A DNA stretch of 5,794 bases from Bacillota bacterium (GTDB lineage Bacteria; Bacillota_E; Symbiobacteriia; JAMDAP01): NCBI GenBank assembly GCA_023484675.1, contig JAMDAP010000076.1, positions 1 to 5,794 of the forward strand, written 5' to 3'. Below, piece by piece: positions 1 to 4,818 of this stretch (its first letter is position 1; each line of letters begins with the position of its first letter). The notes beneath the pieces were generated by a model. The model had not been told where the DNA came from, made no database searches, and was given only the letters and a program-made list of their open reading frames with translations. Both the position numbers and the translations under genes were made by a program.

Positions 1-1089
1 CAGGCCAAGAAAAACGCTCCCTGTATCGTCTTCATCGACGAGATTGACGCGGTGGGCCGGATGCGCGGCGCCGGCTACGGCGGCGGCCATGATGAACGCG
101 AGCAGACGTTGAACCAGCTCCTGGTCGAGATGGACGGTTTCGGCGTCAACGAAGGGATTATCATTGTAGCCGCCACCAACCGTCCGGATGTTCTCGACCC
201 GGCCCTGCTGCGGCCGGGCCGCTTCGACCGGCAGGTGGTCATCGACCGGCCTGATCTGAAGGGCAGGGTGGAGATTTTAAGGGTACATTCCAAGGGTAAG
301 CCTCTGGAAAAGGACGTGGATCTGGAGGTGCTCGCCCGCCGGACGCCTGGCTTCACCGGGGCCGATCTGGCCAACCTCATGAACGAGGCGGCGCTCCTGG
401 CTGCCCGGGAACGCAAACGCAAGGTTGGGATGCCAGAGCTCGAAAACGCCATCGATCGTGTGGTGGCTGGCGGACCGGAAAAGAAGAACCGGATCATAAG
501 TGAAAAAGAGAAGAAGGTCGTAGCCTACCACGAGGCTGGGCATGCCCTGGTTGCCAAGCTGTTGCCCAATGCCGACCCGGTGCACAAGATATCCATCATT
601 CCCCGGGGCCGTGCCCTTGGCTATGTCCTGACTTTGCCGTTGGAAGACCGCTACCTGGTCACCAAATCCGAACTGCTGGACCGGATAACCCATGCCCTCG
701 GTGGCCGGGCAGCCGAGGAAATCATCTTCGGTGAGATAAGTACGGGTGCCGAGGACGATATCGAGAAGTCCAGCAAATTGGCCAGGCGGATGATCACCGA
801 GTTTGGTATGAGTGAGGAACTGGGGCCCCTCACCTTCGGGACAAAACAGGACCAGGTCTTCCTGGGCCGGGACCTGGGGCGGGAGCGTAACTACTCGGAA
901 GAAATCGCCTCAGTCATTGACCGCGAGGTGCGCCACGTAGTTAACAAGTGCTATGAGGCCGCCCGGGAAACCATTAGGAAAAACCGCAAAAAGCTCGACG
1001 GGATCGCTCAAGCGCTGATGGAGAGGGAGACGCTGGAAGGTCCCCAACTGCAAGCGCTCCTGGAGGGTGTTGAGGAACGGGCCAGCTGA
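1..1089 (+). CDS. ftsH: ATP-dependent zinc metalloprotease FtsH (5' end missing)
   Basis: This is the 3' part (362 codons plus stop, frame 1) of the membrane-anchored AAA+ protease FtsH, which extracts and degrades membrane and short-lived cytosolic proteins as a hexamer. The N-terminal membrane segments and Walker A lie left of the window. Visible in order, in fragment numbering: Walker B IVFIDEID (9-16); the second region of homology [19 protein letters not shown] (59-77), with the two arginine fingers at R71 and R74; a helical AAA lid; the zinc-protease motif HEAGH (177-181); and the third zinc ligand, Asp253, in [12 protein letters not shown]. It ends with the usual family tail, [13 protein letters not shown], plus a few residues and has no long C-terminal extension. 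Full-length relatives are about 600-650 aa, so roughly 40% is missing upstream. The stop codon sits in the loop of a terminator-like hairpin. Identity is certain; the missing part is due to the window edge. Confidence 0.98.
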   Translation, partial: QAKKNAPCIVFIDEIDAVGRMRGAGYGGGHDEREQTLNQLLVEMDGFGVNEGIIIVAATNRPDVLDPALLRPGRFDRQVVIDRPDLKGRVEILRVHSKGKPLEKDVDLEVLARRTPGFTGADLANLMNEAALLAARERKRKVGMPELENAIDRVVAGGPEKKNRIISEKEKKVVAYHEAGHALVAKLLPNADPVHKISIIPRGRALGYVLTLPLEDRYLVTKSELLDRITHALGGRAAEEIIFGEISTGAEDDIEKSSKLARRMITEFGMSEELGPLTFGTKQDQVFLGRDLGRERNYSEEIASVIDREVRHVVNKCYEAARETIRKNRKKLDGIAQALMERETLEGPQLQALLEGVEERAS

Positions 1090-1105
1090 AGCTGGCCCTT
1101 CTCTT
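1079..1105 (+). terminator. Terminator-like hairpin containing the ftsH stop codon
   Basis: A perfect 8-bp GC-rich stem, GGGCCAGC (1079-1086) with GCTGGCCC (1091-1098), encloses the tetraloop TGAA (1087-1090), whose first three bases are the ftsH stop codon. It is followed by the T-rich run TTCTCTT (1099-1105). This is the shape of an intrinsic terminator, though the T tract is interrupted by two Cs. The next gene's Shine-Dalgarno begins only 3 bases after the T tract, so the hairpin probably acts as a partial terminator or attenuator between ftsH and the methyltransferase. It could also be a 3'-end stabilising structure. Function is inferred from structure only. Confidence 0.65.
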
Positions 1106-1108
1106 AAT

Positions 1109-1114
1109 GGGAGG
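1109..1114 (+). promoter_or_regulatory. Ribosome binding site that fixes the methyltransferase TTG start
   Basis: GGGAGG lies 6 bases before TTG at 1121. The open frame extends back to a GTG at 1067, inside ftsH, but that codon lacks a comparable site and would add residues unlike the family. The in-between ATG at 1107 is out of frame. The site therefore favours TTG 1121. Confidence 0.7.
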
Positions 1115-1120
1115 AAGTCG

Positions 1121-1897
1121 TTGGGTCCCGTCCAGGGAATTTATGAGGATTTCGCCGCTATTTACGACGCGGTAATGGCCGATGTTCCCTACGGGCAATG
1201 GGCCGACCGGGTTGGGGAGCTGTTCAAGCGGTTTGGGGAGGGCGCTGAGCCCCCCTTTACGGTTAACCGCGTCTGTGACCTGGCTTGCGGAACGGGAAAC
1301 GTCTTGTTGCTGCTCCACAAGAAGGGTTACCGCATGGTAGGCGTTGACCGGTCGGCCGCGATGTTGAAGGAAGCCCGCTGCAAAGCGGAACGCGAAGGGT
1401 TCCGTCCGATCCTTCTGCAGCAGGACTTCCGCGGGCTGCGCCTGGCGGACCGGGTTGACGCCACCATCTGTCTGTTTGACAGCCTGAATTACCTGGAGAG
1501 CCAGGCAGCCCTTGTCTCCACTTTCCGGGCGGTGTACGCCGGGCTGGTCCCCGGCGGGCTATTTCTCTTTGACATGAATTCGGAGGACCGGCTGAAGAAG
1601 ATCGGCAGGAATTCGACGATTATCGAACAGGACGGATTCGTCCTGCGCTGGGAGAACGAATACATCCCCGAGGACAGGAGCTGGCAGATCGTCCTTAGGG
1701 GCACTATAAGGGAGCCCGGGGGCGGCCTGCGCCGTTTCAGCGAAGTCCACCGCGAGTACGCCTACGCTCGTCCGGAGATAGAAAAAGCTTTGACCAGCGC
1801 CCGGTTCAGCCTTCTGGCCTGTTACGACGGATATTCTGAACAACCGAGCAACCCGGAGAGCGGCCGACTCCTGTTCGTTGCACGGCGTGCCCTGTAG
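1121..1897 (+). CDS. Class I SAM-dependent methyltransferase
   Basis: A 258-aa cytosolic protein of the class I (Rossmann-fold) S-adenosylmethionine methyltransferase superfamily, resembling the Methyltransf_25/UbiE-like small-molecule enzymes. Motif I is VCDLACGTGN (about 51-60), the glycine-rich SAM loop. Asp76 in MVGVDRSAAML is the acidic residue expected to bind the SAM ribose. Asp102 in QQDFRGL fits the adenine-contacting position, and CLFDSLNYL (about 117-125) is motif IV. LVPGGLFLFDMNS is the following strand-turn typical of the fold. The C-terminal third is a beta-rich insert plus the last strands and gives no substrate clue. The TTG start is chosen for its Shine-Dalgarno. It lies 31 bp after ftsH with no room for its own promoter unless one is inside ftsH. 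It converges with the regulator gene, leaving 3 bp between stop codons. The family call is firm; the substrate is unknown. Confidence 0.9.
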   Translation: MGPVQGIYEDFAAIYDAVMADVPYGQWADRVGELFKRFGEGAEPPFTVNRVCDLACGTGNVLLLLHKKGYRMVGVDRSAAMLKEARCKAEREGFRPILLQQDFRGLRLADRVDATICLFDSLNYLESQAALVSTFRAVYAGLVPGGLFLFDMNSEDRLKKIGRNSTIIEQDGFVLRWENEYIPEDRSWQIVLRGTIREPGGGLRRFSEVHREYAYARPEIEKALTSARFSLLACYDGYSEQPSNPESGRLLFVARRAL

Positions 1898-1900
1898 CTT

Positions 1901-2545
1901 CTAGTGCGCCTGCGCCCGAGGGCGTATCAGGTAACGGCATTCATGTTTTCCTTCTGCCTGGGTGTGTTCGCGCTGGACCTCGGCGTCCAGGACCCTTGAG
2001 AAGAGATGGAGTTCCGCCTGGCAGGCTTGGGGGAAATCCTTGGCTACCCTCAGGATCCCGCAGTTGTGTTCCTGGATTACGAAGGTATCGGGGCCGAGCT
2101 GCCTCCAGATGGCCATGTTGCCGTTCTCGTCCAGGATCCGGGCCAGTTCGGCTACCTTGTCCCGCAGGTTCTTACCCCGCAGTTTGTCGGTGTATGCCTT
2201 CTCCAGGCGTGAAGCGCGCCTTTTGAATAACTCGGAAACCATTTCCTCTCCCTCGTGGCTGGCGATATCGGCCAGCAAGCCCTGGGCGAAGACCTGATAG
2301 TTCTTGGGGAAGAGCTCTTGCGCACGATCCGTCAGCGCATAGAGGTAACTGGGCCGGCCCATGCCCCTCCTGACGGAGGTAGTGGTTACCAGCCCATCTT
2401 TTTCCAAAATGGCCAGGTGCTGGCGAACCCCCATGGGGGTGATGCCGAGGGCCGTGCTGAGCTCATCCACAGTCTGGCTTCCTTGTCGCTTGAGGATCTC
2501 CAGGATATCTTGTCGAGTGGAAGGGCGGGCAGTTGTACTGGACAT
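1901..2545 (-). CDS. SufR-like winged-helix transcriptional regulator with putative Fe-S cluster cysteines
   Basis: A 214-aa DNA-binding protein of the COG2345/SufR type (DeoR/ArsR-like winged helix). Residues about 10-72 form the DNA-binding domain, with a recognition region ITPMGVRQHLAILEKDGLV (35-53) and a wing containing GRPSYLYALT. A helical middle follows. The C-terminal sensor domain has C162, C175 and C203 (C-x12-C-x27-C) in a context, EHNC then QACQAEL then HECRYLI, that closely resembles SufR, the repressor of Fe-S assembly genes that binds a [4Fe-4S] cluster. Cyanobacterial SufR has a fourth cysteine between the last two; here that position is Glu189, with H193 nearby, so this is the three-cysteine form. 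The ATG start has GGAGGGG 8 bases upstream and a sigma-A-like promoter. It is divergent from the NTPase-SWIM gene, a likely target along with itself. No suf genes are present, so the regulon is not known; an Fe-S role is inferred, and ligands other than Fe-S remain possible. Confidence 0.87.
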   Translation of the reverse strand: MSSTTARPSTRQDILEILKRQGSQTVDELSTALGITPMGVRQHLAILEKDGLVTTTSVRRGMGRPSYLYALTDRAQELFPKNYQVFAQGLLADIASHEGEEMVSELFKRRASRLEKAYTDKLRGKNLRDKVAELARILDENGNMAIWRQLGPDTFVIQEHNCGILRVAKDFPQACQAELHLFSRVLDAEVQREHTQAEGKHECRYLIRPRAQAH

Positions 2546-2553
2546 GGCTCTAT

Positions 2554-2560
2554 CCCCTCC
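2554..2560 (-). promoter_or_regulatory. Ribosome binding site of the SufR-like regulator
   Basis: On the minus strand GGAGGGG stands 8 bases before the ATG at 2545, which supports that start. Confidence 0.7.
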
Positions 2561-2584
2561 ATTGAGGTGCTTGTGCCTGCAAAG

Positions 2585-2613
2585 ATCGTATCACACCCGG
2601 GGCCTTTTGTAAA
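2585..2613 (-). promoter_or_regulatory. Sigma-A-type promoter of the SufR-like regulator
   Basis: Read on the minus strand, TTTACA (-35, 2608-2613) is separated by exactly 17 bp from TACGAT (-10, 2585-2590). The -10 is preceded by TGA, giving an extended -10 (TGnTACGAT). Transcription would start near 2578, leaving a short leader of about 33 bases that contains the ribosome site. The perfect 8-bp palindrome TAAATTTA (2610-2617) overlaps the -35 box and could be part of an operator. Assigned by consensus match only. Confidence 0.6.
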
Positions 2614-2625
2614 TTTATGACTATA

Positions 2626-2654
2626 TTTTCTAAGCCTCGCCCTTATGATATGAT
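2626..2654 (+). promoter_or_regulatory. Candidate extended -10 promoter of the NTPase-SWIM gene
   Basis: TATGAT (2649-2654) is preceded by TGA (2646-2648), making an extended -10 element. At 17 bp upstream there is only a poor -35, TTTTCT (2626-2631), which is acceptable for extended -10 promoters. A second TATGAT occurs at 2644-2649. The expected start point, near 2661, lies downstream of the in-frame ATG at 2617 and so argues against that codon as the gene start. The -35 boxes of the two divergent promoters are about 12 bp apart, so one bound repressor could block both. Confidence 0.45.
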
Positions 2655-2670
2655 ATGGGATAGGGTGAAC

Positions 2671-2680
2671 GGGGAGGAGG
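2671..2680 (+). promoter_or_regulatory. Strong ribosome binding site fixing the NTPase-SWIM TTG start
   Basis: GGGGAGGAGG ends 8 bases before the in-frame TTG at 2689. Neither the in-frame ATG at 2617 nor the in-frame GTG at 2665 has a comparable site. From TTG 2689 the protein starts MLKNVLLTGAPGAGKTT, matching the way THEP1-type NTPases begin directly with the Walker A strand. Confidence 0.75.
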
Positions 2681-2688
2681 CGTGCCTG

Positions 2689-3456
2689 TTGCTGAAAAAC
2701 GTACTTTTGACGGGAGCGCCGGGTGCGGGCAAGACCACGCTGATAAAGAAGGCCGTTCGCCGGTTGGGAGACCGTGCGGGCGGCTTCTTTACTGAAGAGG
2801 TTCGACAGGGTAACCGGAGGCAGGGGTTTCGCCTGGTCGCCCTGGACGGTGGGCAGGGGCTTCTGGCGGAGCGAGGGGCAGAGAACGCGTACCGCGTGGG
2901 CGATTACGGTGTGAACCTGACGGTCCTGGAGGAGATTGCGGCGCCGGCCTTGCAGCGGGCCTTAGAGGAAAAGAGCGTGGTGGTTGCCGACGAGATCGGC
3001 TTGATGGAGATTGGCTCGCAACCCTTTGTCCGGGTCTTGCAGGAATGTCTGGATTCCTCCAAACCGGTCCTGGGGACTTTGGGCCGGCAGGAACACCCTA
3101 TCCTGGACGCGGTTCGCGGTCGCAGTGACACCCTCGTAATCGAGGTGACCAGGGCGAATCGCGACCGACTCCTGGACAGGATATTCGGCGGCCTTCGCCT
3201 CCCCACCGAGAGCTTCGCCGAAACCGAACGCAACATTGCTAAGAAACAACTCAAGGCCCAACGCTATGCCCAAGAGAACCGCCTGGGAATCATTTTCCTT
3301 GCGGGTCGCTTCACCAGCGACCATCACGTCTACGACATCAGCTACGACCGGGGACAGTGGCACTGCAATTGTTCCTTCTTCCTCAAATACGGAACTTGCA
3401 GCCACACCATGGCGTCGGCTAAAATACTTGAAAGCCGGCTCCGCGAAGGGGAATAG
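2689..3456 (+). CDS. THEP1-type P-loop NTPase fused to a C-terminal SWIM zinc finger
   Basis: A 255-aa predicted cytosolic protein with two domains. Residues 1-169 resemble the NTPase_1/THEP1 family (nucleoside-triphosphatases, about 170-180 aa alone). Walker A is GAPGAGKT (9-16), followed by the family-typical AGGFFTEEVR and GFRLVALDG segments, YRVGDYGVNL, Walker B VVVADEIGLMEI with D101 and E102, and the closing LVIEVTRANRDRLLDRIF. Such enzymes hydrolyse NTPs in vitro; their cellular role is not established. Residues about 170-200 are a charged, probably helical linker. Residues about 205-245 form a beta-strand-rich segment ending in C226-x-C228-x8-C237-x-H239, the CxCxnCxH signature of a SWIM zinc finger, a domain implicated in DNA or protein binding. 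The reading frame is continuous across the junction, with no sign of frameshift. The gene is divergent from the SufR-like regulator and 84 bp upstream of ymfF. The NTPase and SWIM calls are both strong; the joint function is unknown. Confidence 0.9.
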   Translation: MLKNVLLTGAPGAGKTTLIKKAVRRLGDRAGGFFTEEVRQGNRRQGFRLVALDGGQGLLAERGAENAYRVGDYGVNLTVLEEIAAPALQRALEEKSVVVADEIGLMEIGSQPFVRVLQECLDSSKPVLGTLGRQEHPILDAVRGRSDTLVIEVTRANRDRLLDRIFGGLRLPTESFAETERNIAKKQLKAQRYAQENRLGIIFLAGRFTSDHHVYDISYDRGQWHCNCSFFLKYGTCSHTMASAKILESRLREGE

Positions 3457-3528
3457 ACTATACCGCAACCCTAAAGCGCAGAATACCTATGCAACCGGCG
3501 GCAAGCAACGGGTTTGGAGCACAGCCAC

Positions 3529-3534
3529 GGGGGG
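3529..3534 (+). promoter_or_regulatory. Weak ribosome binding site used to choose the ymfF start
   Basis: GGGGGG lies 6 bases before the in-frame TTG at 3541. It is an imperfect Shine-Dalgarno, but the only other nearby in-frame start, TTG 3514, has none. The rest of the 84-bp gap (3457-3540) shows no convincing terminator or promoter. Confidence 0.45.
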
Positions 3535-3540
3535 ACTGGC

Positions 3541-4818
3541 TTGAGCGACTTTCGGAAGATCGGGTTGGCACCGGGCATAGATCTCTACATAGCATCGACC
3601 GGGAAGTTCAAAACCAACTGGATTCACGTGTTTATCCAGCAAGCCCTGAGTCCCGAAAACGCTACCCGTACCGCCATCCTACCGGCGGTGCTGCGCCGGG
3701 GGTGCGAAGGAATTCCCACCACCCTGGACCTGGAAAGGGCGCTTCAGGGACTTTACGGAGCCGAACTCGGGGCGGATGCGATTAAGAAAGGGGAGCGTCA
3801 CCTTATCCACCTGGGGCTGAGCCTGCCCAACGACAAGTACCTTCCCCAGAGGGAAGGGCTGTTCGCCAAGGGTTTCGAACTATTGTCTCGGGTCCTGCTG
3901 CATCCCCTTGCCGGGCCCAACGGCTTCCAGGAGAGGTATGTCCAGCAAGAAAAGGCCAACCTCAAACGCCGGATCGAGTCTTTGATAAACGACAAGTCCA
4001 GTTATGCCGCTGCCCGCTGCATCCAGGAGATGTGCAAGGGGGAAGCATTCGGCGTCTACAAATACGGAAGAATCGAGGACATCGATCCCATTGGGCCCCG
4101 CGACCTCATGGACTACTACTCCAAACTGGTGAGAGAGAACCCCATGGACATTTTCGTCGTCGGTGACGTGCATGAGGGGGAGGTGGGCGAGGTGGCCAAC
4201 CGCCTTATCCGCCCGGAACGTGGCACCCCCGTCCGGCTCTCCTCTCCTGGTGTCCACTACCCGGTGGGGGAGGTCCGGCAAGTCTTCGAGCGACAGGATG
4301 TCCAGCAGGGCAAGCTTTGCCTGGGAGTTCGCACTCAGACGGCACGGTCTGACCCTGACTTTCATGCCCTGGAGGTGGCCAATGGGATCCTGGGGGGCTA
4401 CCCCCACTCGAAGCTCTTTCAAAACGTGCGGGAAAGAGCATCGCTGGCCTACTACGCCTATTCCCGCCTGGAAACCCTCAAGGGCCTTATGGTCATCTAT
4501 TCCGGCATTGAAGTTGCCAACTTTAGTCGGGCGCTGGAGATAATTCAACAGCAGATTGATGACCTCATGGCTGGTCGCATCGGCGACCAGGAGTTCGATG
4601 CTACCAAGAAGGCCCTGGAACTGGACCTGAAAACGGAGGAAGATCGGCCAGGCCTGAAAATCCTGCACTACCTGGAGGGAGTAATTGGCGGCGTGCCCGA
4701 ATCGCTTGAGGACCATCTGGGGAAGATGGCGGCCGTCCAAATGGAGCAGGTCGTTGCAGCCGCCCGCAAGGTTCAATTGGACACGGTCTACTTCTTAGCC
4801 AACCGGGAGGGGAACTGA
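3541..4818 (+). CDS. ymfF: M16-family peptidase-like protein YmfF (non-catalytic partner subunit)
   Basis: A 425-aa protein of the M16 (pitrilysin/processing peptidase) fold, matching in length and in its N-terminal pattern (a YIAST-GKFKTN segment, then an LPAVLRRGCEGIPTTLDLERAL helix) the YmfF type, which some databases spell YfmF. The region where active M16 enzymes carry HxxEH has none here, so it is expected to be the non-catalytic chain. The middle contains DYYSKLVRENPMDIFVVGDV, closing the first M16 domain. The second domain carries R297-ERASLAYYAYSRLE, the conserved Arg and Tyr region of M16 C-terminal halves thought to contact substrate. In B. subtilis this gene and ymfH are needed for the 5-aminopentanol modification of elongation factor P; the mechanism is unclear. 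Its TGA overlaps the ymfH ATG. The family and partner assignment is strong; the EF-P role is transferred from Bacillus. The start could instead be TTG 3514. Confidence 0.88.
   Translation: MSDFRKIGLAPGIDLYIASTGKFKTNWIHVFIQQALSPENATRTAILPAVLRRGCEGIPTTLDLERALQGLYGAELGADAIKKGERHLIHLGLSLPNDKYLPQREGLFAKGFELLSRVLLHPLAGPNGFQERYVQQEKANLKRRIESLINDKSSYAAARCIQEMCKGEAFGVYKYGRIEDIDPIGPRDLMDYYSKLVRENPMDIFVVGDVHEGEVGEVANRLIRPERGTPVRLSSPGVHYPVGEVRQVFERQDVQQGKLCLGVRTQTARSDPDFHALEVANGILGGYPHSKLFQNVRERASLAYYAYSRLETLKGLMVIYSGIEVANFSRALEIIQQQIDDLMAGRIGDQEFDATKKALELDLKTEEDRPGLKILHYLEGVIGGVPESLEDHLGKMAAVQMEQVVAAARKVQLDTVYFLANREGN
4805..4812 (+). promoter_or_regulatory. Ribosome binding site of ymfH inside the ymfF end
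   Basis: GGGAGGGG lies 5 bases before ATG 4818, within the last codons of ymfF. Together with the TGATG stop-start overlap it indicates translational coupling of the two subunits. Confidence 0.75.

Larger units (their letters stand above)
2546..2688. other. Divergent control region between the SufR-like regulator and the NTPase-SWIM gene
   Basis: These 143 bp separate two divergent start codons and hold both promoters and both ribosome sites. The centre (about 2605-2655) is AT-rich. Possible operator elements are the palindrome TAAATTTA (2610-2617) over the regulator's -35, the tandem TATGA repeats at 2644-2653, the inverted pair CTCTATCCC (2548-2556) and GGGATAGGG (2657-2665), and AGGCGTGCCT (2678-2687) at the NTPase start. 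None matches a SufR operator that I recognise with confidence. Confidence 0.5.

Noticed and set aside
1880..1924. Small hairpins near the convergent gene ends: GCAC-GGC-GTGC (1880-1890) and CGCC-CGAG-GGCG (1913-1924)
   Set aside because: Stems of only 4-5 bp with no T tract on either strand; not convincing as a bidirectional terminator.
1962..2620. Several plus-strand open frames opposite the SufR-like regulator, up to 121 codons
   Set aside because: Mutually overlapping shadows of the regulator, with no recognisable domains.
2617..2688. ATG 2617 as the start of the NTPase-SWIM gene
   Set aside because: It lies upstream of the predicted transcription start, lacks a ribosome site, and would translate the promoter and the Shine-Dalgarno region.
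3426..3540. A promoter for ymfF at or after the end of the NTPase-SWIM gene (TTGAAA near 3428, AT-rich bases near 3452-3466)
   Set aside because: No -10 with acceptable sequence at 16-18 bp spacing; read-through from the upstream gene is as likely.
3880..4776. A 298-codon open frame on the minus strand opposite ymfF
   Set aside because: Lies entirely antisense to a clear M16 gene, has no recognisable domain, and is explained by codon bias of the GC-rich sense gene.
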